From: an uncultured Aquimarina sp.
GTDB lineage: Bacteria > Bacteroidota > Bacteroidia > Flavobacteriales > Flavobacteriaceae
DNA: 64,000 nucleotides
Assembly: GCA_947503835.1 (NCBI GenBank)
Contig: CANNFM010000021.1
Span: forward strand, 1 to 64,000
Direction: 5' to 3'
Positions 7,067-15,295 of this stretch are shown here, one piece after another. The notes beneath the pieces were generated by a model. That model saw nothing but the letters and a program-made list of their open reading frames with translations. It was not told where the DNA came from and did not search any database. Position 1 is the first letter of the stretch; each line of letters starts with the position of its first letter. Made by a program: the position numbers and the translations under genes.

Positions 7067-8277
7067 TGCACTCTATAATAACCACACTTAAGGTATGCAC
7101 CTTCAGGAAAAGTTATCGGGTGATCAATATCGTGATATGTTTTTTCTAGTATTTCAAAACTTCTTCCAGTTTCCAAAATACTTTCTTCAGAAATCATAAA
7201 AAACTCATCTGCAATAACACGAGAAGAGCATGAAGCCAATACTAGAATACCATTTGGAGATACTAATTGTGCTCCCAATTTTGCTAATCTAGAATATCCC
7301 TTTTTTGCCTTAGCAATCTCACTTTCTCTTTTTGCAAAAGATGGTGGGTCAATAACTACAATATCAAATTGTAGGCCTTTATTAATCAAATCCTGTAGTC
7401 CCTCAAAAGCATCGGCCACCATAATCGTATGCTTACCCTTAAAATTATTCAATTCTGCATTTTCTGTTGCCATTTGCAAAGCATGCTTACTAATATCAAG
7501 GCTAATTACTTCTTTTGCTCCACCATGTAGTGCATGAACAGAAAATCCTCCGGCATACGAAAATACGTCTAGTACGGTTTTCATATGGGCAAGCTCCCCT
7601 ACTCTTTTTCTATTGTGGCGATGATCAAGAAAATACCCTGTTTTATGTCCTTTAATAACATTTGCAGAAAAAAGAACACCATGTTCTCTAAAGATCACAA
7701 CTTCATTCTCTAATGTACCATAAACTACTTTCCCATCGCTTACACCATACACCTCTCCTTTGGATTGCAGTAATCTACTTAATCGAAGTACGACCACAGT
7801 ACAACTGGTAATTGCAATCAAATGAGTCACCATCCAATTTAGATAAGGAAACCATATATGCGAATATAATTTAATAACCAATACATTATCGTAGACATCG
7901 GCTATAAAACCAGGCATATGATCGTTCTCACCAAAAAGTAAACGATAACTATTGGTATCGGTTTCAAGAAGTGGTTTCCTGATATGGTACGCTTCCTTTA
8001 TTTTTGAAACAAACCATTCTTCATTAATCTGGGCCGATTTTCCAAACTGAATTAATTTAATTCGAATCGGAGAAAAAGGATCATATAAACCACAAGCAAT
8101 AAAATTGTTCTTTTTATGATCATAGATAATAACCAAATCCCCTGGTTCTCCATCAATATTTTGCTTGATAATACTATCTTCAAAAATCCAAGGATGACCT
8201 CGTTTTACCATTTTTTCTGCAGATGGTTTCAACTTAACCGCTAATCTTTTTGTGTCTATATCCCGAATAATTTTCAT
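7063..8277 (-). CDS. rlmI: class I SAM-dependent rRNA methyltransferase (RlmI-like)
   Basis: A 404-aa cytosolic enzyme of the RlmI/RlmK family, which makes 5-methylcytosine in 23S rRNA from S-adenosylmethionine. The N-terminal PUA-like domain is at about residues 5-85 (KRGHPWIFEDSI), then an EEHUD-like linker, then the Rossmann fold with motif I VLDVFSYAGGFSVHAL, motif IV VIDPPSFAKRE and a conserved Cys in VLASCSSRV. The length matches the family (about 396). The ATG at 8277 is chosen over an upstream TTG at 8286. A U-tailed hairpin lies upstream at 8327-8368. Assignment to the exact E. coli target base is inference. Confidence 0.85.
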   Translation of the reverse strand: MKIIRDIDTKRLAVKLKPSAEKMVKRGHPWIFEDSIIKQNIDGEPGDLVIIYDHKKNNFIACGLYDPFSPIRIKLIQFGKSAQINEEWFVSKIKEAYHIRKPLLETDTNSYRLLFGENDHMPGFIADVYDNVLVIKLYSHIWFPYLNWMVTHLIAITSCTVVVLRLSRLLQSKGEVYGVSDGKVVYGTLENEVVIFREHGVLFSANVIKGHKTGYFLDHRHNRKRVGELAHMKTVLDVFSYAGGFSVHALHGGAKEVISLDISKHALQMATENAELNNFKGKHTIMVADAFEGLQDLINKGLQFDIVVIDPPSFAKRESEIAKAKKGYSRLAKLGAQLVSPNGILVLASCSSRVIADEFFMISEESILETGRSFEILEKTYHDIDHPITFPEGAYLKCGYYRVQ

Positions 8278-8326
8278 AGGCAACAAGAATACTGATATTT
8301 TTTCTATTCTTATACAAAAGAAAAAG

Positions 8327-8368
8327 AAAAAGCACCCATCTCAATATGTATCAAGATAAGCGCTCTTT
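8327..8368 (-). terminator. minus-strand hairpin with U-tail upstream of rlmI
   Basis: Read on the minus strand, 8349-8363 pairs along its whole length with 8332-8346 if G-U wobbles are allowed (15 bp, 2-nt loop), extended by A-U pairs. It is followed by a T-rich run just upstream of the methyltransferase start. On the plus strand the same positions would be A-C mismatches, so the structure is made for minus-strand RNA. It may be an attenuator in the rlmI leader or the end of a short minus transcript. Confidence 0.6.
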
Positions 8369-8484
8369 AGTGTATCGTTAAAACTATTTTAAAAAATTCA
8401 GATAAAACAGCTTTACACTAAGATGACGATTAGGTCACTCTTTTGTTACACTAGAGCACATTTTTATGGTAAAACACAAAAGCA

Positions 8485-8510
8485 TAACATATTTATAAAA
8501 TTAAATATGT
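8485..8510 (+). promoter_or_regulatory. ArsR operator copy 1
   Basis: Palindrome ACATATTTA-N6-TAAATATGT (8487-8510), preceded by TA. It lies 11 bp before the arsR start. A nearly identical sequence recurs at 8844-8869 (23 of 26 positions). An exact -7 element TATATTTG (8510-8517) abuts it, five bases before the ATG. It is the likely autoregulatory site. Confidence 0.7.
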
Positions 8511-8521
8511 ATATTTGTTAT

Positions 8522-8833
8522 ATGAACGATAAAAAAATACTGGAAATTAATAAAGCCTTATCTAATGCAACCCGTTTAGATATTTTGAAATGGCTGAAAG
8601 ATCCTGATGCAAATTTTCCCCCACATAAAGAACTGGGGCATTTTAATGATGGTGTATGCGGGCAATTAATACAAGATAAGTCAGGTCTATCCCAACCTAC
8701 AATTTCGCATTATTTATCCGGAATGCATAGAGCTGGTTTATTGATAACCACTCGTTATGGCAAATGGACCTATTTTAAAAGAAATGAAGAAATCATCAAA
8801 AATTATTTAGACACCATAAGCAAAGAACTTTAA
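8522..8833 (+). CDS. ArsR-family regulator of the SDR-PhzF-racemase operon
   Basis: A 103-aa winged-helix protein. The start at 8522 (MNDKKILEINKAL) is preferred: the frame is open further upstream, but those residues are not ArsR-like and the operator/promoter lies there. The HTH spans about residues 45-75 (LIQDKSGLSQPTISHYLSGMHRAGL). The insert DPDANFPPHKELGHFNDGVCGQL before the HTH is typical of a subgroup of ArsR proteins. Cys and His residues in that insert could bind a ligand, but no standard metal site is evident. It is the first gene of an operon with 8874, 9475 and 10277; two matching palindromes precede it and the next gene. Confidence 0.85.
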   Translation: MNDKKILEINKALSNATRLDILKWLKDPDANFPPHKELGHFNDGVCGQLIQDKSGLSQPTISHYLSGMHRAGLLITTRYGKWTYFKRNEEIIKNYLDTISKEL

Positions 8834-8843
8834 AAAATTTAGT

Positions 8844-8869
8844 TAACATATTCATAAACTTAAATATAT
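8844..8869 (+). promoter_or_regulatory. ArsR operator copy 2
   Basis: ACATATTCA-N6-TAAATATAT (8846-8869), preceded by TA, matches the 8485-8510 operator at 23 of 26 bases. It occupies most of the 40-bp arsR-SDR gap and ends four bases before the SDR start codon, suggesting a second control point inside the operon. Confidence 0.65.
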
Positions 8870-8873
8870 AATT

Positions 8874-9473
8874 ATGAAAATATTAGTCATCGGCGCTACA
8901 GGCACTATAGGTTCTGAAATTTATAATAGTCTGAAAAAAGATAATCATGAAGTATATGGAGCTCACCGAAATAGTACCGCTTACCCAGTAGATATAACAG
9001 ATAAGAATTCTATTACAGACGTATTCAAAAAACTCCCAAAACTCGATGCGGTTATCAATGCAGCGGGTACAGCTTCCTGGAAGCATTTATCCGAACTTAG
9101 CGAGGAGGATTATTATGTTGGGATCAAAAGCAAACTTATGGGGCAAGTAAATCTTGTGAATATCGCAAAGGAGTATGTAAATGACAATGCTTCTATAACG
9201 CTCACTACCGGAATTCTTGCCGAACATTACGAACCCAATGCGGTAGCATTATCTTTAGTTAATGGAGCCATACACAGTTTTGTTAATGCTGCCAGTAATG
9301 AACTACATCGTGGTATCCGATTAAATGTAGTAGCTCCAGGAGCTATCGCAGGAGATTTTCCTGAAGATAAAAAGTTTGCAGGATACCTTCCTATACCCAT
9401 TGATCAGGCTTTAACATTATACCAACAATCATTAACAGAAAACATTACAGGTCAAATCTTAAAAAAATACTAG
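8874..9473 (+). CDS. atypical short-chain dehydrogenase/reductase
   Basis: A 199-aa Rossmann-fold protein. The nucleotide-binding loop GATGTIG is at residues 7-13 and the NAAG motif is near 62-65. The usual catalytic Tyr-x-x-x-Lys is absent: the aligned segment LSLVNGAIHSF has Leu126 and Asn130 in those places. This variant (VNGA followed by an NELxxGIRLNVVAPG segment) is known in a subgroup of small bacterial SDRs, so it is not a decayed copy. Activity and substrate are unknown. It is cotranscribed with arsR upstream and phzF-like downstream (1-bp gap), which suggests a detoxification or isomerisation role in an inducible operon. Confidence 0.8.
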   Translation: MKILVIGATGTIGSEIYNSLKKDNHEVYGAHRNSTAYPVDITDKNSITDVFKKLPKLDAVINAAGTASWKHLSELSEEDYYVGIKSKLMGQVNLVNIAKEYVNDNASITLTTGILAEHYEPNAVALSLVNGAIHSFVNAASNELHRGIRLNVVAPGAIAGDFPEDKKFAGYLPIPIDQALTLYQQSLTENITGQILKKY

Positions 9474-9474
9474 C

Positions 9475-10260
9475 ATGCAAATCCCAATATATCAAATAGA
9501 CGCCTTTACCCAAAGATTATTTGGAGGCAATCCCGCTGCCATCTGCCATCTGCCTTATTGGTTAGATGACAAAACTTTACAAGATATTGCCGTTGAAAAC
9601 AACCTGGCAGAGACTGGATATTTTGTAAAAAAGGATGACATTTATGAGATCAGATGGTTTATGCCTCATGCCGAAATCGATTTATGTGGTCACGCAACTT
9701 TAGCATCTGCATATGTGATCTTCAATTATATAGATTCTTCTAGTAATGAAATTACATTTTCTTCAAAAAGTGGCATTTTAAAAGCTAAAAAAGAGGACAA
9801 TGGCTCTATTACATTGGATTTCCCGTCAAGACCTCCTAAAGAAATAGAAGTTCCGCAAGAAATATACCAAGCTCTTAATGCGAAACCTCAAAAAGCCTTT
9901 GCAGCTAGAGATCTTGTAATCACTCTCTCTTCTGAAGATGAAGTACTGGCCGAAACTCCTAATCTGGAAATACTGAAGGCACTACCCTATCTCTGTATCA
10001 TTATAACCGCAGAAGGCAAAAACGCCGACTTTGTATCCCGTGTTTTTGATGCCAATGCATTTGTGCTTCCTGAAGATCCTGTGACCGGTTCTGCACATGC
10101 GTCGCTGGTTCCATTTTGGGCAAAAAAACTGAACAAAACCACTCTTAAGGCTTTACAATTATCGAAACGAGGTGGTGAATTGGATTGCAAGCTAGATGGA
10201 GATCGTGTTTTTCTTAGTGGATACTGCGTACCCTATCTAAACGGAGAGATTACTATATAA
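9475..10260 (+). CDS. PhzF-family isomerase
   Basis: A 261-aa enzyme of the PhzF / diaminopimelate-epimerase fold. Visible motifs are the N-terminal DAFTQRLFGGNPAAICHL, the catalytic Glu46 in NLAETGYFV, the CGHATLASAYV segment and the C-terminal DPVTGSAHASLVPFW. The substrate is not predictable; most PhzF-like proteins outside phenazine clusters are uncharacterised, and no other phenazine genes are present. The gene starts immediately after the SDR stop and is followed 16 bp later by an amino-acid racemase gene, so the operon may rearrange or racemise an amino-acid-like compound. Confidence 0.88.
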   Translation: MQIPIYQIDAFTQRLFGGNPAAICHLPYWLDDKTLQDIAVENNLAETGYFVKKDDIYEIRWFMPHAEIDLCGHATLASAYVIFNYIDSSSNEITFSSKSGILKAKKEDNGSITLDFPSRPPKEIEVPQEIYQALNAKPQKAFAARDLVITLSSEDEVLAETPNLEILKALPYLCIIITAEGKNADFVSRVFDANAFVLPEDPVTGSAHASLVPFWAKKLNKTTLKALQLSKRGGELDCKLDGDRVFLSGYCVPYLNGEITI

Positions 10261-10276
10261 CCTTAAAACATATATT

Positions 10277-10990
10277 ATGAAAACTATTGGATTGATTGGA
10301 GGAATGAGCTGGGAATCATCGGCTATGTATTACGAATTGATAAATAAACGTGTAAAAGAACTGCTTGGTGGGTTTCACTCTGCTAAATGCATATTAGCTT
10401 CTGTAGATTTTGCTGAAATTGAAAATTTACAACGCAAGGATGATTGGAACGGATTAAGCCAATTAATGATACAATCTGCCAAACAATTAGAAAATGCCGG
10501 GGCCGATTTAATCATCCTTTGCACCAATACCATGCATCTGTGTAGTGAAGAAATTATAAGAAACACAAATATTCCCTTTTTGCATATTGCAGAAGCAACC
10601 GGTAAAGAAATTAAATCTAAAGGATTAAGAAAAGTAGCTCTTTTGGGAACGAAATTTACTATGGAAAAAGACTTTTATAAAAATACGTTGAGCCATTATG
10701 ATGTTGAAGTAATGATCCCCAATTCAGCAGACAGAGAAGCAGTTCATCAAATCATCTATAAAGAACTTGTTCTTGGCATCCTTAAAAGTGAATCTAAAGA
10801 AAAAATCAAACAAATAATAAAGGATTTAGAAAATCAAGGAGCCGAAGGCGTAGTGCTAGGGTGTACAGAAATACCTTTACTTATCAAATCGGATGATGTA
10901 GATATTCCTGTATTTAATACGACCAAAATTCATGCAGAAAGTGCAGTAGAGATGGCTTTAAAAAATGAAAATATCAAAATTGTGAATTAG
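10277..10990 (+). CDS. aspartate/glutamate racemase family protein
   Basis: A 237-aa cofactor-independent racemase (YgeA/RacD type). The N-terminus MKTIGLIGGMSWESSAMYY is diagnostic. The two catalytic cysteines are seen at Cys82 (ILCTNTMH) and Cys196 (LGCTEIP). It interconverts L and D forms of an amino acid; the family includes enzymes with broad specificity, so the substrate is not assigned. It is the last gene of the arsR operon; the next gene is on the other strand. Confidence 0.88.
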   Translation: MKTIGLIGGMSWESSAMYYELINKRVKELLGGFHSAKCILASVDFAEIENLQRKDDWNGLSQLMIQSAKQLENAGADLIILCTNTMHLCSEEIIRNTNIPFLHIAEATGKEIKSKGLRKVALLGTKFTMEKDFYKNTLSHYDVEVMIPNSADREAVHQIIYKELVLGILKSESKEKIKQIIKDLENQGAEGVVLGCTEIPLLIKSDDVDIPVFNTTKIHAESAVEMALKNENIKIVN

Positions 10991-11082
10991 TACATGGCAG
11001 AATTCAAAAACAAACAGTGAATATAGTACAGATATAATTTTTGAAGGTATTCATTTAAAGGCAAGATTTTAAAAGGTAACGA

Positions 11083-12600
11083 CTAATCCATAAACAGCTG
11101 ATTGATTTTAGAACGTAATTTTCGCTTATAATCTTCTTCTAACCAATCTCTATAGTTTTTGGTACTTTTACTTATACAATATGAATACCTACGTACACGA
11201 TACTCTATATCCTTATCTAGTATTCGACTAAGAATACGCGCATCAAATACATCTTCACTGTTTTCGACACACATTTTAGCATGTTGTTCTATTGATTTCT
11301 CTAGCACAGTAAGACTTCTAAGATTATATCTTTTTGTTTTTGCGTACTCATCTTCAATATCAAACTCGATATCCACAGAATTAGCAAACTCTTTTCTCAG
11401 ATCATCAGGTAGTACGTACTTAAAATTTCTTTCTATTTCTTCATCTCCAACAAGACTATCATAATAAAAGTCGGGAGATCTAAATATAGATTGCCAATCC
11501 ATCTCGGCATTCCATAAACCAAATCTAGCTGTATTATTACCTAAATCAATTATTGAGAACTCAGGTTTAGTAGGTAATATTCGTGATCCCCTACCTATCA
11601 TCTGAAAATACAACGTAAGCGATTTTGTTGCTCTATTAAGGATAATACTTTCTACCGTAGGTTCATCAAATCCAGTAGTTAAAATACTAACCGAAGTTAG
11701 TATTGCATCATCGGTTTGCTTAAACCATTCTAAAATATCTTCTCTTTCTTGTCTGCTATTGGTATTATCAAGGTGTCGAATAGGATATCCTGCCTTTTTA
11801 AATGTATCATACACATATATCGAAGTGTTGATTCCATTATTAAAAATCAACGTTTTCTTGCCTTTTGATCTTTCTTCGTAAGCATGCAAAAGCTTGTCCT
11901 GCATCTGCATATTGGTATACAATTCTTCAGATGATTTTACAGTATAATCACCATTCATACCAATTTTTAAAGATCCTAAACCTACATCATATGTATAGGT
12001 AACAGGTGTAGACAAGAAGCCACTTTTAATCAATGAATTAATAGTATCTCCGACAATAAGCTCATTATAATTATCCTTCATAGGAAGTTTCATATTTGAG
12101 CTAAGAGGAGTTGCTGTTACTCCAAGGATAAAGCAGTTTTTAAAGAATCGAAAAAGCTTTCTAAATGAGTTATAATGAGCCTCATCTATAATCACCATTC
12201 CTATATCATTCAGTTCAAGTTTGTCATCATTAAGCCTATTGTTTAAGGTTTCAACCATGGCAACAAAACACATGTACTCATCTTGATCATAAAGCTCTTT
12301 AACCGAACTATTAATAATTTTGTTCTTAACCTGAAATTCTGTAAGCATCTTAGAAGTCTGACTACAGAGTTCTATGCGATGGGTAAGCACAACTACCTTT
12401 TTCTTGGTTGCCTTAATATACCTTCTAACAATTTCAGAAAAAATCACCGTTTTCCCACCTCCTGTAGGAAGCTGATAAAGAAGATTGTACGCTTCAGGGA
12501 ATTCCTCAAGACGACTAAATATTTTATCAATATCCCGTTTCTGGTAATCGTATAGAACTTTCTGTTCCTTTTTTGCTATTTCTGTGGGCAGTAGTGCCAT
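11083..12600 (-). CDS. DEAD/DEAH-box superfamily 2 helicase
   Basis: A 505-aa SF2 helicase of the type I restriction/UvsW-like group. Walker A PTGGGKT is near residue 45, the DEAH box is at residues 139-142, motif III-like GVTATPL is near 165, and motif VI IGRGSRI is at about 335-341. The C-terminal 130 residues lack a known nuclease domain. No methylase or specificity subunit lies nearby, so this is a stand-alone helicase, probably in DNA repair. It is monocistronic and flanked by non-coding stretches. Confidence 0.88.
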   Translation of the reverse strand: MALLPTEIAKKEQKVLYDYQKRDIDKIFSRLEEFPEAYNLLYQLPTGGGKTVIFSEIVRRYIKATKKKVVVLTHRIELCSQTSKMLTEFQVKNKIINSSVKELYDQDEYMCFVAMVETLNNRLNDDKLELNDIGMVIIDEAHYNSFRKLFRFFKNCFILGVTATPLSSNMKLPMKDNYNELIVGDTINSLIKSGFLSTPVTYTYDVGLGSLKIGMNGDYTVKSSEELYTNMQMQDKLLHAYEERSKGKKTLIFNNGINTSIYVYDTFKKAGYPIRHLDNTNSRQEREDILEWFKQTDDAILTSVSILTTGFDEPTVESIILNRATKSLTLYFQMIGRGSRILPTKPEFSIIDLGNNTARFGLWNAEMDWQSIFRSPDFYYDSLVGDEEIERNFKYVLPDDLRKEFANSVDIEFDIEDEYAKTKRYNLRSLTVLEKSIEQHAKMCVENSEDVFDARILSRILDKDIEYRVRRYSYCISKSTKNYRDWLEEDYKRKLRSKINQLFMD

Positions 12601-12786
12601 TAACTTCAGGCTTCGTTAAAAATAAGCTACAAAATTAAGTACTTTAAGAGGTTATACGAAACAATTGATGAAATATATTTATAAATAAAAGATATTTCAA
12701 ATGTTAATTAATCATAATTGTTTAATACATAAGAACATGATATTTTAATTTTAACATTTAAAAAGTAACTCTGATTCATAAATGAA

Positions 12787-13647
12787 ATGGATAAAGATTT
12801 AATTCCTATTCAAGCTCTTTTGGTTCCAAAACCGATATTATATACTGGAAAAATACTTAATTGGATATCACCTTTCCTTGCTTCAAGGTTTGCGGCAAGA
12901 ATGTTTTTAACTCCATTTAGTTATGAAATGCCCGAGCGAGAAAAATTGATGTATGAAAAAAGTAAAAAGGAACGAATTCATATCAAAAAAATTAATCGGG
13001 AAGTCGTTGTATACAATTATGGTACATCTAAGAAAAGAATTCTCCTGGTCCATGGCTGGTCTGGCAGCGGAACACAGCTCTCTATAATTGCAGAACAATT
13101 ACTAGAAAAAGGATACAGTACGGTAAGTTTTGACGCCCCCGCCCATGGTAAGTCTCCAGGAAAAAGAACATTAATGCCTCATTTTATTGAAACAATCCAC
13201 CATCTCGAAAAGACTCACGGACCATTTGAAGCGGCTATAGGCCACTCTCTGGGAGGAATGTCTTTATTAAAATCAACAAAAAATGGCTTGCAAATAAAAA
13301 AATTGGTAATCATAGGTACGGCCAATAGCGTTACTGCCATAACTCAAGAATTTGCAAAAAATCTTCAACTAAATGAAAGAGTAGCTACACTATTAAAAGA
13401 ATATTTTGACAAAAGATATGGAGAAGATCTTAATAATTATTCGGGAGCCGTATCAGCAAAAAGTGTTAAAATACCTACCTTAGTAGTACATGACAAAAAT
13501 GATGTAGATGTGCACTACAGCTCTGCTCATGAAATAGTTAAAGAACTAGATCAAGGAGAATTAATACTCACCGAACAATTGGGCCATCGTAAAATACTGG
13601 GTAACAAAGAAGTCATTTCAAAGATTGCACAATTTATTTTGGAATAA
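12787..13647 (+). CDS. alpha/beta hydrolase
   Basis: A 286-aa cytosolic alpha/beta-fold hydrolase. The oxyanion-hole motif HGWSGSG is at residues 89-95. The nucleophile is Ser154 in GHSLGG; the likely acid is Asp239 (HDKNDV, Asp236 is an alternative) and the base is His267 (LGHRKI). The N-terminal 50 residues are hydrophobic/basic but not a classic signal peptide. Substrate is unknown. It stands alone; the next gene, msrB, follows after 62 bp. Confidence 0.85.
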   Translation: MDKDLIPIQALLVPKPILYTGKILNWISPFLASRFAARMFLTPFSYEMPEREKLMYEKSKKERIHIKKINREVVVYNYGTSKKRILLVHGWSGSGTQLSIIAEQLLEKGYSTVSFDAPAHGKSPGKRTLMPHFIETIHHLEKTHGPFEAAIGHSLGGMSLLKSTKNGLQIKKLVIIGTANSVTAITQEFAKNLQLNERVATLLKEYFDKRYGEDLNNYSGAVSAKSVKIPTLVVHDKNDVDVHYSSAHEIVKELDQGELILTEQLGHRKILGNKEVISKIAQFILE

Positions 13648-13709
13648 TTATTGTGATGTTATTCTTAGGGAGTTTGTACGACTATACTTAAAACAAAAAT
13701 TCTAAATTC

Positions 13710-14204
13710 ATGAAACAGGTTATCATTTTACTTATTGGAGTTCTAGTCATAAGTTGTACAGGTACTGCCCAAAAAGAAACAAAAAAACAAAACAAAACGT
13801 ATGCGGTTTCTAAAACCAATTCTGAGTGGAAAAAAATTCTAACATCAGATCAGTATTATATTCTGAGACAAGCAGGTACAGAAAGACCTTTTTCAAGCCC
13901 ATTAAATAAGGTTTATGCATCGGGAACATTTCACTGCGCAGCTTGTAATACACCATTATATGAAAGCCAATATAAATTTGATAGCGGTACAGGCTGGCCT
14001 AGTTTTGATAGAGCTGTCGAAGGAAATATAGAAAAGGATGTTGATCATAAACTAGGCTATGCACGTACCGAATTATTATGCAATACATGTGGAGGTCATT
14101 TAGGGCATGTATTTAACGATGGACCGAGAGAAACTACAGGGATGAGGCATTGTATAAATGGAGATGCTTTAACTTTTGTGCCAAAAAAAACAAGCAATGA
14201 GTAA
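13710..14204 (+). CDS. msrB: peptide methionine-R-sulfoxide reductase, lipoprotein form
   Basis: A 164-aa MsrB, which reduces methionine-R-sulfoxide in oxidised proteins. The signal peptide ends with lipobox VISC (Cys16), so the enzyme is membrane-anchored outside the cytoplasm. Zinc ligands Cys76/Cys79 and Cys124/Cys127 and catalytic Cys148 (RHCIN) are all present. It overlaps the next gene, a cytosolic MsrB, by 8 bp, so the pair is cotranslated and probably repairs the two compartments together. Confidence 0.93.
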   Translation: MKQVIILLIGVLVISCTGTAQKETKKQNKTYAVSKTNSEWKKILTSDQYYILRQAGTERPFSSPLNKVYASGTFHCAACNTPLYESQYKFDSGTGWPSFDRAVEGNIEKDVDHKLGYARTELLCNTCGGHLGHVFNDGPRETTGMRHCINGDALTFVPKKTSNE

Positions 14205-14592
14205 ATATCCAATTCAAAAATCAGAGGCCGAATGGAAGTCACAGCTTAACGAAGAACAATATAAAGTACTTAGGCAAAAAGGAACAGAAAGACCATTTAC
14301 TGGCGAGTACAACATGCATTTCGAAGAAGGAACCTATACCTGTATGGCATGCAATACTCCACTATTTAAAAGTACAACCAAGTTTGATTCTGGATGTGGG
14401 TGGCCAAGTTTTGACAAATCCATAGAAGGAAATGTCGAATACATAAGAGACAATTCCCATGGCATGACCAGAACCGAGATATTATGCACAAACTGTGGAA
14501 GTCACTTGGGTCATGTTTTTAATGATGGACCTACACAAACCGGTCAACGGTATTGTGTTAACTCTTTAAGTATCGATTTTGACAAGAAATAA
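14197..14592 (+). CDS. msrB: peptide methionine-R-sulfoxide reductase, cytosolic form
   Basis: A 131-aa MsrB without a signal peptide. The ATG at 14197 (MSKYPIQKSEAEW) is chosen; it overlaps the upstream msrB stop by 8 bp. Zinc ligands Cys49/Cys52 and Cys97/Cys100 and catalytic Cys120 (RYCVN) are visible. It is a tandem paralogue of the lipoprotein MsrB with about the same core. It is followed 24 bp later by a collagen-like lipoprotein gene that may be in the same transcript, ending at 15167-15194. Confidence 0.93.
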   Translation: MSKYPIQKSEAEWKSQLNEEQYKVLRQKGTERPFTGEYNMHFEEGTYTCMACNTPLFKSTTKFDSGCGWPSFDKSIEGNVEYIRDNSHGMTRTEILCTNCGSHLGHVFNDGPTQTGQRYCVNSLSIDFDKK

Positions 14593-14616
14593 ATTCACAA
14601 TAAATAATTAATATTC

Positions 14617-15129
14617 ATGAAAAAGATTCTTTTTTTACTTAGCATATCAATAGTTTTATTTTCCTCATGCGAGGGAGACCAAGGACCTCCAGGACCTGAG
14701 GGACTTCCCGGTTTAATTGGTGAAGCTTTTGAAAGAACAATCAATCTTAATGCAACTAATGGATTTACCGAGAGAATTCCACTAAATCCTAATATCGCAG
14801 ATGATGATGTGGTTTTAGTATATCGATTAGAAGCCGTTGATAATGGATTGGATGTTTGGGAACCTTTACCAACGGGATCTGTATTCTTTTTTAATGATAC
14901 TACAGGAGCTGTTGAAGGTTTTTTATACTATAGATTTAACTTTACCGTCGGTGATATTGATATTATACTAGAATTTGATGTCCCAAGTGCAGATTTAGTA
15001 GGGCCAGAATTTACGGATAATCAAACGTTTAGAATTGTTATCGTACCTGCAGAGCAAGCTAAGAGCCTGGATATTGATCTAAATGACTTTAATGCAGTAC
15101 AAAGTGCACTAAATTTAGAATTCAATTAA
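14617..15129 (+). CDS. lipoprotein with short collagen-like segment
   Basis: A 170-aa secreted lipoprotein (lipobox FSSC, Cys18). Immediately after the lipid anchor comes a short Gly-X-Y stretch (GDQGPPGPEGLPGLIG, residues 20-35), then an acidic beta-rich domain with no known family. Short collagen-like stalks after a lipobox are frequent in flavobacterial surface lipoproteins of unknown role. It sits at the end of the msrB pair before a terminator. Confidence 0.7.
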   Translation: MKKILFLLSISIVLFSSCEGDQGPPGPEGLPGLIGEAFERTINLNATNGFTERIPLNPNIADDDVVLVYRLEAVDNGLDVWEPLPTGSVFFFNDTTGAVEGFLYYRFNFTVGDIDIILEFDVPSADLVGPEFTDNQTFRIVIVPAEQAKSLDIDLNDFNAVQSALNLEFN

Positions 15130-15166
15130 CGTACTCAAGTTTATAAATAACAACACATACTAATTT

Positions 15167-15194
15167 AACACTATCATAGCGATAGTGTTTTTTT
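15167..15194 (+). terminator. intrinsic terminator
   Basis: AACACTATC (15167-15175), a 5-nt loop, GATAGTGTT (15181-15189) and a T-run. It ends the msrB-msrB-lipoprotein unit. Confidence 0.93.
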
Positions 15195-15295
15195 ATTTTC
15201 ATTACTCCTTAAAATCTTATTCTTAGGGAATACTTAATTCCTTTTCTGGTTAGCCGAATTATCCTTAAATTCGTGACTTCAAAAAATCGACATTT

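Noticed and set aside
8369..8500. Short minus-strand ORF between arsR and the rlmI hairpin
   Set aside because: The best frame is only 16 codons with no conserved features; kept only as a possible leader or RNA.
9475..10260. PhzF-like gene as evidence of phenazine synthesis
   Set aside because: No other phenazine genes are present; PhzF-like isomerases are widespread in unrelated operons.
11083..12600. DEAH helicase plus the HsdR-N protein at 38549 as a split restriction system
   Set aside because: They are 26 kb apart, there is no methylase or specificity subunit, and the HsdR-N protein belongs with holA.
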